A stretch of DNA of 64,000 bases from the NCBI RefSeq assembly GCF_006149005.1, contig NZ_VBSL01000014.1, forward strand, positions 62,001 to 126,000. The letters are read 5' to 3'. Numbering within the stretch: the first letter of the stretch is position 1; every line of letters begins with the position of its first letter. The DNA comes from Larkinella sp. C7. GTDB lineage: Bacteria > Bacteroidota > Bacteroidia > Cytophagales > Spirosomataceae. This document shows positions 8,932-18,549 of the stretch, piece by piece. Position numbers and translations under genes: made by a program. Under the pieces are notes generated by a model that was not told where the DNA came from, made no database searches, and saw only the letters and a program-made list of their open reading frames with translations.

Positions 8932-11460
8932 TTAGAATTGAAGCCGAACCCCGGTATAAATGCCAAAACGGGTAATCCGAACCGCGTCCGCCCCAGTCAA
9001 ATGATTCAGCCGCCAGATGCAATCCACCGAAAACAGGTTAAAAATATTCTCGATACCCACACCAGCTTCGGCGTACGGCGTCCGGCCTGTGGTCCGGAAC
9101 GGATTTACCTGATTGAAATCCTGATTGGCCGCCGTCAGATCGCCCCAGAAAAAATTGGCCGTCAGGCGTTCCCGCAGATTAAACCGGTTCAGCAACGGAA
9201 TCTTATTGAGGATCAAACCACCCAGCGAATACCGGGTGAGCAGGCTCACGTACCGGTCGGCGGCAAATTCGTAGGGACTCATGCCGTAGTAGGCATATTT
9301 GTCGGCAATGTAATACGGATTACCGCGGGGAATGTGCAGCAGCAGCAGCGGAACCGTACCCAAAACCGCTCCGCTGGTCAGGTTATAATACAAATTTCCC
9401 TTCAGGGGCATCGGCAGATCCTGCGACAAGCTGAGGCTGAATTTCAGGTAATCGAAATACGTATTTTTGAAGAATGGCACCCCACCTGCCACGTGAATTT
9501 GCCAGATCGGATACCGGGTAAACACCCGTAGCTTGTCGTAGTTGAGAAAGGTCGTCCGTTCGTTGCGGGCGTACCGAAGATAAAGCCCCGCTTCCGAATT
9601 GGTCAGGGTATGCAGCAAAGCCACCGACGAATCGGCAGTATTGACAATATCGTCGGAGGGCGCGTAACTGAAGCGAAAAGTGGGCGCCATTGAACCGTAG
9701 CTTAAGTACGTTTTGACGGACCAGTTGGGGCTCAAATCCCGTTCGTGGCTCAGCCGAATCTGCCGTAGAAAATTCTGGTAAACCGGGATCGGCTTGCGCA
9801 AGGCCAGGGTAAACAGATTGTCATTGTCCAGTTGGTCGTCATATTCCACCAGGGCGTCATAATCGTTCTTCAACGTCAGTTCATACTTGCGATAGGGAGT
9901 CCGACTGGGCACGTATTTGATGCCGACCGTTTCCTTAAAGCGCCGATCACGGGTTCCATAGGCCAGATACCCCCAAACGCTCCAGTGCGGATTAATGCCT
10001 TCCATCGACCAGACGCTGGTCCGAAAGCGCATCCCTTCGGTTAGGTTAGAACTTAGCAGGGAGCTTAAGGGACCAAACCGCCAGCGGTTGCCCACGTCCC
10101 AGTACCCGCTGGCGATGAAAGCCGCCAACCGGGTCGTTCTGCGAAACTGCTCGTTTTTTTTGAGTGAATCGGCAGCCCGGTAGATAGCCAGTTCGCGGCC
10201 TGTAAGCCCCTGAAGCCGGTATTCTTCTTTAAAAGGTTGCGAAGACACTGTAGAGGAGGCCGCTAAGTCGGTGTCGGAAAAATTTCCGGCGGTTACGCCC
10301 GGTGGGTTGATCTGATAATGGTCATAAACGCTGGTATTGATCAGACGCAGCGTTCGACCGGTTGAATCCACGCGGGTAGGCAGTCCCAGCAAACCGAGTC
10401 CATTCTGAAACTGATAGTTTAGACTGCTTTCCGTTACGGCCCAGGCGGTTCCTTTTTCCGTATCATCCACCGGCATAAAGGCCTGGCGAATCAGCAGGCT
10501 CTGGATAAAATTCAGATTGGCACCCGAACTGGTCTGTATTTCGACCCGTCGGAGGGCATAACTCCCCGCATCCACCCACAGGCTACCCTCAAACGTATTC
10601 TCATTGCGTCGTTTCGGCTGGAACTTCAATCGGTAGACGGTATTACCGTTTTCTACCAGGGTGTCGGGGATTGCAAAAGCGTAGTAGGCCAGCCCCAGAT
10701 CCGACACGGGCCCGACAAAAGATTGTTTTAAGATTGGAATTACGCCATCATACAAATTGACTGGTACATTGAACCGATCCAGTTTGGGGGCCAGCCCATC
10801 CGTTTTCAATCCCAGATTTTGCTCAGCAACTAAGTAAACTGCATTGCTTTGGGGCAAGCGGGTGTGAAACTCGCGCCAATACTGCTCCCGGAAAAAGATC
10901 GGCAATGCGTTGGTCGCCACCGAATCCCGCTGATAGTGCTGATATACCTTCAGCATGGTGCGCATCAACTTCTGGCGCTGATCGGTGGAAAGGTTTTCAA
11001 TATCCACTTCCGTGCGGACATACCCGTTGCGCATCCAGCGGTTCAGCCGTTGCGGATCGTTGGTTCGTTTGTGAGCAATGATCTGATGCATGAGGGCTTT
11101 TCCCGGATCACGAAACCCGGTCACGACCACCTCCTGCAGCTGGCCAGTGGTTGCCTTCATTTTTATTCGAATGGTATCCGCCGGTATCCGACTCAGGGGC
11201 ATCGTCACGGTTTCGTACCCCACTTCGGACAACAACAATGTGTCGGGTAATGGACCGACCGTTAGGGTTAGCTTCCCGGTTTCGTCGGCAGCATTTCCGG
11301 TTTTGCTTCGTTTAAAATATCCGCTGACAAACGGCACAGCCGCACCGGTAGCTGCATCCGTTAATTGGATTTGGATCGACGGAAGTGGCGTCGAACTCCG
11401 TTGCGCCCAACTATAGAAGCCGAAGCACAACAGAATAAAGATCAGCAGTCCGCGTATCAT
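8932..11460 (-). CDS. DUF5686 / carboxypeptidase-like regulatory domain protein
   Basis: The 842-residue protein has a signal peptide (MIRGLLIFILLCFGFYSWAQ), an N-terminal CarboxypepD_reg-like beta-sandwich (about 25-115, ending LQEVVVTGF) and a long DUF5686 region that ends like an outer-membrane beta-barrel (terminal Phe, RFGIYTGVRLQF). Proteins of this type sit in the Bacteroidota outer membrane and their function is unknown. The start codon overlaps the stop of the hydroxylase gene upstream (4-bp ATGA overlap), so translation is probably coupled. Confidence 0.87.
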   Translation of the reverse strand: MIRGLLIFILLCFGFYSWAQRSSTPLPSIQIQLTDAATGAAVPFVSGYFKRSKTGNAADETGKLTLTVGPLPDTLLLSEVGYETVTMPLSRIPADTIRIKMKATTGQLQEVVVTGFRDPGKALMHQIIAHKRTNDPQRLNRWMRNGYVRTEVDIENLSTDQRQKLMRTMLKVYQHYQRDSVATNALPIFFREQYWREFHTRLPQSNAVYLVAEQNLGLKTDGLAPKLDRFNVPVNLYDGVIPILKQSFVGPVSDLGLAYYAFAIPDTLVENGNTVYRLKFQPKRRNENTFEGSLWVDAGSYALRRVEIQTSSGANLNFIQSLLIRQAFMPVDDTEKGTAWAVTESSLNYQFQNGLGLLGLPTRVDSTGRTLRLINTSVYDHYQINPPGVTAGNFSDTDLAASSTVSSQPFKEEYRLQGLTGRELAIYRAADSLKKNEQFRRTTRLAAFIASGYWDVGNRWRFGPLSSLLSSNLTEGMRFRTSVWSMEGINPHWSVWGYLAYGTRDRRFKETVGIKYVPSRTPYRKYELTLKNDYDALVEYDDQLDNDNLFTLALRKPIPVYQNFLRQIRLSHERDLSPNWSVKTYLSYGSMAPTFRFSYAPSDDIVNTADSSVALLHTLTNSEAGLYLRYARNERTTFLNYDKLRVFTRYPIWQIHVAGGVPFFKNTYFDYLKFSLSLSQDLPMPLKGNLYYNLTSGAVLGTVPLLLLHIPRGNPYYIADKYAYYGMSPYEFAADRYVSLLTRYSLGGLILNKIPLLNRFNLRERLTANFFWGDLTAANQDFNQVNPFRTTGRTPYAEAGVGIENIFNLFSVDCIWRLNHLTGADAVRITRFGIYTGVRLQF

Positions 11461-12332
11461 CGGAGCGGTTCGGTTGATACCGGTTGGGCATTCACTTCCG
11501 GTGCCCAGTCCAACTCCTCTTCCGGAATACCGTCCTGAAAAGGTTGTTGCAGCAGGTGCTGGAAGGATGCGCCGTCGGCGGGTTCGGGGTGCGTATCCAG
11601 GCCAAAAACAAGTTCGTTGGCGGGTAATGTGTAGAATGTCCCAAAGAGCCGGTCCCAGATGCTCAGGACATCGCCATAATTGCTGTCGGTATAGGGTAGT
11701 TGATGATGGTGATGCACGTGATGCACATTGGGGGTCACCAACACGAAGCTCAGAATCCGGTCGAGTCGTTCGGGTAAGCGGTAATTGGCATGAGCCGCCA
11801 CATTAGCCACAATCTGAATGAATTGACGGGCCATCAGCGCCCAGAATGTAGAACCACTGATGAAAACCCACACCAGCAGAAACGTCAGTCGGATGAAGGT
11901 TTCGCCGGGATGTTCCCGTAAAACCGTCGAAACATCGACGTGCGGATCGGCGTGGTGAACGGCGTGAAACCGCCACAAATACCCGTAGCGGTGCATGACC
12001 ACGTGGTAGAGATATTCCAGAAAATCAAGAACGACAAACACGGCGATAAAATGGACAACCGGCTGGTTGGCAAACGGCAACTGACGAACCAATCCCCAGT
12101 TATGAAACTCGATCCAGTCCAGTTCCCGCAAAAGTGCAAATCCAAGAAGCAACTGAACCAGTCCATCGACCAGCGTAAACCGGGCGTTGGTCAACGCATG
12201 CCGCCACCGACGGAAATCGAGCCGCCAGGACTGGCGGTTTTCCAGGTGCCAGAAGAGTCCGATGGTGAGCAGTAAGAGTCCGATCCGGTGCGAATCGGGG
12301 ACATGAGCGAAATAATTGGTGATGGAAAACAT
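11457..12332 (-). CDS. Sterol desaturase / fatty acid hydroxylase family membrane protein
   Basis: The protein is an integral membrane di-iron oxygenase of the FA_hydroxylase superfamily. The His clusters are visible: HVVMHRYGYLWRFHAVHHAD, a lone His in EHPGE, and NVHHVHHHHQLPY. Several hydrophobic helices precede and separate them. The family hydroxylates or desaturates lipid chains or sterols; the substrate here is unknown, membrane lipids being most likely in a Bacteroidota species. I prefer the start MFSITNYF (12332); an in-frame ATG at 12377 would add 15 residues of unlikely composition. It overlaps the DUF5686 gene by 4 bp. Confidence 0.86.
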   Translation of the reverse strand: MFSITNYFAHVPDSHRIGLLLLTIGLFWHLENRQSWRLDFRRWRHALTNARFTLVDGLVQLLLGFALLRELDWIEFHNWGLVRQLPFANQPVVHFIAVFVVLDFLEYLYHVVMHRYGYLWRFHAVHHADPHVDVSTVLREHPGETFIRLTFLLVWVFISGSTFWALMARQFIQIVANVAAHANYRLPERLDRILSFVLVTPNVHHVHHHHQLPYTDSNYGDVLSIWDRLFGTFYTLPANELVFGLDTHPEPADGASFQHLLQQPFQDGIPEEELDWAPEVNAQPVSTEPLR

Positions 12333-12444
12333 ACAATTCGGGGTTAAACTACCGCCGAGATGGCTGGCAATAGGCATAGATATCTTAGGCCAATAAAATA
12401 TTTGGCTGACTCAGAGTTCTTTATCGATTTTAGCTAGATTTTGA

Positions 12445-13833
12445 TCATTTAAATAAGTCGATCCACACGGAAGCCCGGAATCCCAGGTTGCTGCCTTTGG
12501 GCGTATTGATTATACTTCGAAAATCGTACAGGTAGTAAGGCGAAAGTTGAGCGGAAAGGCGCGGCCGGCGGTATTGAACCCCCGCTCCAAACATAAAATT
12601 ATGAAAGACCCGGGCTTTGGCATCAGTTTCAAACGAATGGCGTCGCTCCTCCGCATTGAGATAGCTCTCGAAATCGACTTGCTGAAAAGCGGATACATCG
12701 AAACTGGTTCCGGCTTGAAAAAACAACGAAAAAGACGGTTTCCATGGCAAATAATACTTCAAACTAACGGGCAGACTGATCACCGACGTTCGGATCGAAA
12801 TATCGGCAATGCGGTCGAACTGGGCGGGCAGATAAGGCCGATACAATTCAATAAATTCCTGCCCGGTAGCCGCGTTGAAATCTTGCAGTGCGTGGAGGTT
12901 TTCGCTATTTAATTGACTGGCTTGCAAGCCGATAGAGAGCCCTAAGTTTTCCTCCGGAAAAAATTCAAATGCGGGTCCGGCACCAATACTGCCGCTCAGA
13001 AGTCCCATACTTTCAATCCCCACCCGGGGCTTCAACGCCGAGAAACGGAATGGCTGCCGAACCCTGGGTGATGCGATTGCAGCTACTGGCGGTATCGACG
13101 CAGATAGTTTCTCGGGGGTAACTGCGATTGAATCCGGTGTGATTTTCGCTACATACACCGAGTCGGTGGACATCCTTTCCGGCGGGTTCGACATCGGGTG
13201 GTTTTGAGGCATCCCAGACGAGAACACTGGTGATTGACCGGCGGCACGATCACGGGTTGGAAAGTTGTTTTCCGTCGATTTTTTTGCAGACCTGGCAGAT
13301 AGTACGGTTTTTTCATTGCTACGTGGATTAGCAGAACGATGACGGTTAGACGCAAACCGACCCGCATCCTGCGACGTGGATTCGCCGGTTCGCCGACTCG
13401 CGTTGCCTTCCATAGCTGGTTGAGCCGCTTCTCCCCCAGTCTTCAACGGTTCAGTGGTCCATTGTCCCTGTTCCGACTGGTAATAATGGCGGTGTTCCAT
13501 CACCGTTCGTTTGACGATATAAACCGTATCGATCCGATTGGTGGATGGTTTGGACGGGGCGTTAGAAACCGGGGTGACCGGTTTATTGAGCATGGCCATT
13601 TTGCTGCTCAAGTGCTTCATAACCCGTTGATTTTCAAACAACACATAAAACGTGGTCAGCCAACCCACCAATAAGAGTCCACTGACCACCCAGCCACCAT
13701 GCTGAATGAATTGTTGCCAGGAACTAGTGGCTGGAAGCGAGCTCCGGATCCGATCCAGCGCCCTGGGCTGGTAGTCCGGTTTAATCGATTCCAGATTCTT
13801 CCTGAATAATTTATCGAAACGTTCGTTAGACAT
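12445..13833 (-). CDS. Membrane protein with cytoplasmic N-terminus and porin-like C-terminal domain (sigma-factor partner)
   Basis: The 462-residue protein has a hydrophilic N-terminus (about 1-45), one membrane helix (WVVSGLLLVGWLTTFYVLF), a low-complexity linker rich in Ser, Pro and Asn, and a C-terminal region (about 270-462) resembling the outer-membrane beta-barrel domains found in such proteins. The start overlaps the ECF sigma gene by 8 bp, and the position after an ECF gene suggests it holds or regulates that sigma factor, as anti-sigma proteins do. It does not look like a classical FecR. The anti-sigma role is inference from context. Confidence 0.75.
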   Translation of the reverse strand: MSNERFDKLFRKNLESIKPDYQPRALDRIRSSLPATSSWQQFIQHGGWVVSGLLLVGWLTTFYVLFENQRVMKHLSSKMAMLNKPVTPVSNAPSKPSTNRIDTVYIVKRTVMEHRHYYQSEQGQWTTEPLKTGGEAAQPAMEGNASRRTGESTSQDAGRFASNRHRSANPRSNEKTVLSARSAKKSTENNFPTRDRAAGQSPVFSSGMPQNHPMSNPPERMSTDSVYVAKITPDSIAVTPEKLSASIPPVAAIASPRVRQPFRFSALKPRVGIESMGLLSGSIGAGPAFEFFPEENLGLSIGLQASQLNSENLHALQDFNAATGQEFIELYRPYLPAQFDRIADISIRTSVISLPVSLKYYLPWKPSFSLFFQAGTSFDVSAFQQVDFESYLNAEERRHSFETDAKARVFHNFMFGAGVQYRRPRLSAQLSPYYLYDFRSIINTPKGSNLGFRASVWIDLFK

Positions 13834-14497
13834 AGTTTCGCGGGTTTACCAATGGGGTAGTGTTCCAATTCATAAGCAACTCCTGAAGTTTTACCCGCGC
13901 CTTTGTCAGATTGGAGCGGGATGTACTTTCATTGATACCCAATAGCTGGGCAATTTCGGGATGGGTGTATCCATCCACCACGTGGAGCGAAAAAACAGCC
14001 CGGTAAGCGGGAGGCAATTGTTGGACGATTGCCAGAATCTCTGCGGCCGAAATTCGTTCAAATAAATGATCCGTTTCCCCCACGTCGTAGGCTTCATCAA
14101 TATCCGTCAACTTCATTTTGGGCTGGTTCCGGCGATAGTAATCGACGGCCGCATGCACCATGACTGTCCGAAACCAGGCGTCAAATGGCTTCTCCGGATC
14201 ATAATAATTGATCTTATTGAATATGCGCAAAATACCATCATCGAACATTTCCTCGGCCTCTTCACGGTTCGATGCATAGCGTAAACAAATGCTTACTCCG
14301 AAGCTGTAATAAGCTTCAAACAACTGCTTTTGAGCAGATTGCTTCCTGTTTCGACATCCTTCAATAATGTACGGCAGCGACAGCGATTTATTTTTTCGGA
14401 AGAGCACAGTGCAATGGTTTAAAATGTCATACGCCAATTCACACACCAATCGCTGCTTAATCAATTGTATTATTTTTTCAGGCAGCGGTTTGTCCAC
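13826..14497 (-). CDS. ECF-type RNA polymerase sigma factor
   Basis: The 223-residue protein has a sigma-70 region 2 (about 60-125; AEEMFDDGILRIFNKI, then FDAWFRTVMVHAAVDYYRR) and region 4 (about 165-215; LPPAYRAVFSLHVVDGYTH with an HTH around EIAQLLGINESTSRSNLTKA). The assigned start is GTG at 14497, which gives an N-terminus of some 45 residues longer than usual; a downstream start is possible. The gene overlaps its probable membrane partner by 8 bp. The promoters it recognises were not identified. Confidence 0.88.
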   Translation of the reverse strand: MDKPLPEKIIQLIKQRLVCELAYDILNHCTVLFRKNKSLSLPYIIEGCRNRKQSAQKQLFEAYYSFGVSICLRYASNREEAEEMFDDGILRIFNKINYYDPEKPFDAWFRTVMVHAAVDYYRRNQPKMKLTDIDEAYDVGETDHLFERISAAEILAIVQQLPPAYRAVFSLHVVDGYTHPEIAQLLGINESTSRSNLTKARVKLQELLMNWNTTPLVNPRNYV

Positions 14498-14552
14498 AAA
14501 TATTCGTATGGCATTCTGAATACATTCTGTACTTCTTCAAATCAATCAACTA

Positions 14553-15374
14553 ATGCGTGCACTTACCCTTTTAGCGGGTCTATTAATGACCACCCTGGCC
14601 TACTGTCAGGACAATATCATCCTTCGCAATGGCGCAGAAATCCCGGCTAAAGTGCTGGAGGTGGATCAAACCAATTTAAAATACCGCAAAACGGACAATC
14701 CTGACGGGCCCGTTTACACCACTCCGCTTCGGGATGTGCTGTTAATCAAGTATGGAAACGGTACCAAAGACACTTATGGCCCGCAGAATCAGGCTTTAGC
14801 CACCCCGGCAACTACCGATTTAATGCATTTACCGGCCTCTCCCACTCCCGGCAGCAGGCCTGCAGGCCTGGGTTACCGCCGAAGTGCGTTCGCCCGCTAT
14901 TACGTTGATCCTTCCGGTCAGCGCATCAGTTTGTCCCAAGCCCAGGCAGTATTTCAAAACCAGCCCGATGCATTGACGGCACTCGTCCGTGGACGGTCAC
15001 TGCGCACCTGGTCACTGGTGACAGCCATTCCAGCCGTTGCCGTGATTGGGACTGGTATTGGCCTGGCGGTTTTGGAGCATGGTGGAAGTGATGGCCGGAA
15101 TGAGTTCATAGGCGGCGCAGACCAGAAAGACCCCAATGACAAAGAAACCGGTTCGGATCGAGGTGGTCGCGGTGGCAACGATGGGTTTAACGAAGTCGGC
15201 GCTGTTCTGGCCGGAGGGGGGGTGTTGCTGGGTGTAGCTTCGATCTGGCTCAATCACCAGGCTTCAGTCCAGTTTCGTCGGGCTGCCGACCGATACAATG
15301 GGCGGCAGTCAACGAGTTTACAATTCGGCCCGAGTCAACGCAGCTTAGGAGTCGGACTGAAACTAACTTTTTGA
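14553..15374 (+). CDS. Hypothetical membrane protein with secretion signal
   Basis: The 273-residue protein begins with a signal peptide (MRALTLLAGLLMTTLAYCQ), then a short beta-rich domain (DNIILRNGAEIPAKVLEV ... VLLIKYGNGTKD) often seen in Bacteroidota proteins of unknown function. Two hydrophobic segments follow (around SLVTAIPAVAVIGTGIGLAV and AVLAGGGVLLGVASIWL) with a Gly/Asp-rich loop between. The gene is divergent from the ECF sigma gene with a 55-bp gap. No function can be assigned. Confidence 0.78.
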   Translation: MRALTLLAGLLMTTLAYCQDNIILRNGAEIPAKVLEVDQTNLKYRKTDNPDGPVYTTPLRDVLLIKYGNGTKDTYGPQNQALATPATTDLMHLPASPTPGSRPAGLGYRRSAFARYYVDPSGQRISLSQAQAVFQNQPDALTALVRGRSLRTWSLVTAIPAVAVIGTGIGLAVLEHGGSDGRNEFIGGADQKDPNDKETGSDRGGRGGNDGFNEVGAVLAGGGVLLGVASIWLNHQASVQFRRAADRYNGRQSTSLQFGPSQRSLGVGLKLTF

Positions 15375-15430
15375 TCATTGAACGTTCGATTGAATTCCCC
15401 AACAAAACCACTGGTCATCAACCTATCATT

Positions 15431-15880
15431 ATGAAAACCATCCTTATTGCGCTGACAATTTGCCTGCTGGCCATGGCTTGCTCAAAGTCGAATGATCCGG
15501 CTCCCGATGCGGGTACGCAGGTTGCAGGCACCTACCAGATGAGCCATATCCGATCGGATTCGGCGGGCGTCAATCTCTATGATTTCGTTCTGCCACTCAC
15601 CCAGGGGACAACCACGTTGTCTGGTACGCTGACCGCCCGGCGCGATTCGGCGGCTGCCGTGTTTCTGACGCAAACCGTTCAGATTACCGGACAGTCTGAC
15701 CAGACGTCGGTCATCGGTGAAATTCATCTAAAGAGCAGCGGAAGTGCATACGATGTGTATCTGAACAATCAAAAGATTGGCACAGCTGATGGAACTCATC
15801 TCAATCTCGACGATCAGTTTACGGATACGCAGACGAATATTACGTACCGCACCGTCATTACGAGCCAAAAAGCGAACTAG
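15431..15880 (+). CDS. Small lipoprotein, function unknown
   Basis: The 149-residue protein begins MKTILIALTICLLAMACSK; the Cys in LAMAC is a good lipobox. The remainder is a beta-rich domain (SGTLTARRDSAAAVFLTQTV) without recognisable family. The frame is open further upstream to 15371, but the longer start lacks a signal peptide at its N-terminus, so 15431 is preferred. It lies close behind the membrane protein ending at 15374. Confidence 0.75.
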   Translation: MKTILIALTICLLAMACSKSNDPAPDAGTQVAGTYQMSHIRSDSAGVNLYDFVLPLTQGTTTLSGTLTARRDSAAAVFLTQTVQITGQSDQTSVIGEIHLKSSGSAYDVYLNNQKIGTADGTHLNLDDQFTDTQTNITYRTVITSQKAN

Positions 15881-15904
15881 GCAAACCGGTTTTATTTTCT
15901 GACT

Positions 15905-16255
15905 ATGTCAATCCTCTTCGTTTTTCTGCAGCAGTATTTGCTGATCCACTTTGGTATCCGGCCTGAACTAGTCGGGCTGGATACCAACTTTCGCCATGAC
16001 CTGAATTTATCGGAGGAAGCAATCGAAAAGCTCCTGGCCACGGTCGGAGCAATGACGGGAACAACGCTTCCGGCGGATGGAGCCCTATACCTAACCGATG
16101 TATTCGATTTACTAATCCACGTTCTGCTGCGGTCGAAGGATGTGGAGTTTGACCCCGAATCCGGTAATCCTTCCAAGGATTGCGAATCCGACTGGGACTG
16201 GTTTCATTTCCAGTATCAAGGCATGCTGTTTCAGCTTCAAACTCATCTTAACTAA
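15905..16255 (+). CDS. Small acidic protein, acyl-carrier-protein-like (tentative)
   Basis: The 116-residue protein is acidic and helical. Residues 20-75 (ELVGLDTNFRHDLNLSEEAI ... LYLTDVFDLLIHVLL) follow the helix pattern of acyl carrier proteins, but the usual DSL phosphopantetheine site is replaced by HDLNLSE, so it is either a non-acylated relative or an unrelated fold. It lies 7 bp before the TonB receptor gene, hence probably co-transcribed. I do not assign a function. Confidence 0.6.
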   Translation: MSILFVFLQQYLLIHFGIRPELVGLDTNFRHDLNLSEEAIEKLLATVGAMTGTTLPADGALYLTDVFDLLIHVLLRSKDVEFDPESGNPSKDCESDWDWFHFQYQGMLFQLQTHLN

Positions 16256-16262
16256 ACACCGT

Positions 16263-18548
16263 ATGCGCCTTTTGCCCGGTTTGCTGCTTCTACTGAGTTT
16301 CCCGGTACTGGCCCAATCGATCACGTTCAACGGTTATGTTCGGGATGAGCGTACGGGTGAGGTTCTCATCGGAGCCAGCGTAGCCGTTCCTTCACAGAAA
16401 ATCGGCACGACGACCAACCATTACGGCTTTTATTCCCTACTGGCCCTAACGGCTGACTCCTTGAATCTGGTCGTCAGTTATGTGGGCTATCGGACCTCTA
16501 ATCTACGGCTGCTGCACCCTACGAGTCAGCAGCTCAACCTGACCTTGACGGAAGCGGCCAGCCAATTGAACGAAGTATTGATTTCCGATCAGGTCACTGA
16601 TCAAAACATTCGCCAAACGCAAATGGGAAGCCTGAATCTCTCTCTAAAATTAAATAAAACGCTGCCTGCTCTCTTTGGCGAACGCGATATTCTTAAAACC
16701 GTTCAACTTCTGCCGGGTGTTCAGGGCGGTCAGGAAGGGACAACCGGGTTTTATGTTCGGGGCGGCAATAGTGATCAGAATCTGGTGCAACTGGATGAAG
16801 CACCCGTGTATAATCCCAATCATCTGTTTGGCCTGTTCAGTACCTTCAATACCAATGCACTAAACCGGGTAACGCTGATCAAGGGCGGTTTTCCGGCTCA
16901 GTACGGCGGACGTCTTTCTTCTATCCTGGATGTCACCATGCGGGAGGGAAATAGCAAAAAATTCAGCGGACAGGGCGGTATTGGTCTGATTGCTTCTAAC
17001 CTGACCCTGGAAGGCCCAATTAGCGGGGGACGTGGTTCGTACATGATCTCGGGTCGCCGGACGTATCTGGATCTGCTGCTGAAGCCATTTCTGCCCAAAA
17101 ATGGAAAGACGAACTATACCTTTTATGATTTCAACGCCAAGATCAATTACCGTCTTGGCGAACGAGACCGACTGTTTCTGAGTGTTTTCACCGGCCGGGA
17201 CAACGCGCAGTATACCGGAGCCAGCAGCCTGAACTATGGCATCCGGTTTGGCAACAACACCGCAACCTTTCGCTGGAATCACCTGTTCAGCAACACGCTT
17301 TTTGCCAATACTTCCCTGATTACCAATACGTATCAATTGAGTTTGTCTACGCTTCAGAGTGGCTACGTGGCTCAAATTTATACGGGTTTACGGGATTACA
17401 CGCTTAAATCGGATTGGGAGTATTACCCGTCTCCAAAACACACCCTGCGCTGGGGGGGAATTGTAACCAACCACGCGTTCGCACCCCTGGCATCGTCGGC
17501 CAGGCTTCCGAAAAGTGGGAAAATACCGGTTTTCCCGACGGACAGCATCACCCGGCAGTATGCGACCGAAGCAGGATTGTATCTCAATGACGACTGGATA
17601 CTGACTGAGCGGGCCGCGTTATCGGCAGGCCTTCGACTTCCCCTGTTTCGCAATCCTACGGCAACGTATGCCCGGCTGGAACCCCGTCTGTCGGTTCGTT
17701 ACCTGCTGGGAACCGTCACCTCTCTAAAGGTTTCCTATTCCATCATGAACCAGTTTCTGCATTTGGTTCCCAATTCAACCGCCTCTTTACCCGCCGACAT
17801 CTGGTTGCCCAGCAGCGCCGTGGTCCGACCTCAAACGTCTCAACAAATTGCCGTGGGCTGGTTTCGTAATAGCCGAAATAATGCCTTCGAAATGAGCATT
17901 GAAGCCTATGCCAAGGAGATGCGCGGGCAGGTGCTTTTTCGGGAAGGAACTCAACTCCTGAAATCTTCTGAGATTGAACAGAATCTGGCTTTCGGGCGTG
18001 GCTGGAGTATCGGTTTGGAATTCTACCTGCGCAAAAATGCTGGCCGGTTTACAGGCTGGCTTTCCTACACGTTATCAAAGACGATGCAGCAATTTGCCAA
18101 TCTCAACCGCGGAAAAGCCTTTCCTTTTGCTTACGATCGGCGGCATAATCTGGCTCTGGTGGGCAGCTACGAGCTATCGTCCCACTGGACCGTAGCCGGA
18201 AATTTGACGTTCTACACCGGGCGTCCTTACACACTGCCCGTCGGTCGGGTGCAAATTAACGGAGGAAGCACGCTCTATAATGACATCTACGCCGATTACA
18301 CCAGCCGCAACAATTACCGGTTGCGTCCCTACCACCGGCTGGACGTCAGCGTAACGCACAAGAAGAACAGAACGTGGTTTGGCCATCCCGGCACCTCTGA
18401 ATGGGTTTTTAGCACTTACAATCTGTATAGCCGCCTGAATCCTTATTTCGTATACGCAACCACCGATGATTTTACCCGTCAGCCGATTGCCCGGGAGGTT
18501 TCGCTGCTGCCCATTATTCCTTCTGTTAGCTATCAAATTTCGTTTTAA
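16263..18548 (+). CDS. TonB-dependent receptor with carboxypeptidase-like N-terminal domain
   Basis: The 761-residue protein has a signal peptide (MRLLPGLLLLLSFPVLAQS), a CarboxypepD_reg-like domain (about 20-105; GYVRDERTGEVLIGASVAVP), a plug domain with LPGVQGGQEGTTGFYVRGG and a beta-barrel ending in VSYQISF with terminal Phe. It is an outer-membrane importer driven by TonB. Unlike SusC it is short and is paired with a DUF4249 lipoprotein rather than SusD, suggesting uptake of a non-polysaccharide ligand. The start at 16263 avoids overlap with the preceding gene. The substrate is unknown. Confidence 0.93.
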   Translation: MRLLPGLLLLLSFPVLAQSITFNGYVRDERTGEVLIGASVAVPSQKIGTTTNHYGFYSLLALTADSLNLVVSYVGYRTSNLRLLHPTSQQLNLTLTEAASQLNEVLISDQVTDQNIRQTQMGSLNLSLKLNKTLPALFGERDILKTVQLLPGVQGGQEGTTGFYVRGGNSDQNLVQLDEAPVYNPNHLFGLFSTFNTNALNRVTLIKGGFPAQYGGRLSSILDVTMREGNSKKFSGQGGIGLIASNLTLEGPISGGRGSYMISGRRTYLDLLLKPFLPKNGKTNYTFYDFNAKINYRLGERDRLFLSVFTGRDNAQYTGASSLNYGIRFGNNTATFRWNHLFSNTLFANTSLITNTYQLSLSTLQSGYVAQIYTGLRDYTLKSDWEYYPSPKHTLRWGGIVTNHAFAPLASSARLPKSGKIPVFPTDSITRQYATEAGLYLNDDWILTERAALSAGLRLPLFRNPTATYARLEPRLSVRYLLGTVTSLKVSYSIMNQFLHLVPNSTASLPADIWLPSSAVVRPQTSQQIAVGWFRNSRNNAFEMSIEAYAKEMRGQVLFREGTQLLKSSEIEQNLAFGRGWSIGLEFYLRKNAGRFTGWLSYTLSKTMQQFANLNRGKAFPFAYDRRHNLALVGSYELSSHWTVAGNLTFYTGRPYTLPVGRVQINGGSTLYNDIYADYTSRNNYRLRPYHRLDVSVTHKKNRTWFGHPGTSEWVFSTYNLYSRLNPYFVYATTDDFTRQPIAREVSLLPIIPSVSYQISF

Positions 18549-18549
18549 T

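Noticed and set aside
15905-16255. Assignment as a functional acyl carrier protein
   Set aside because: The phosphopantetheine attachment serine motif (DSL) is missing.
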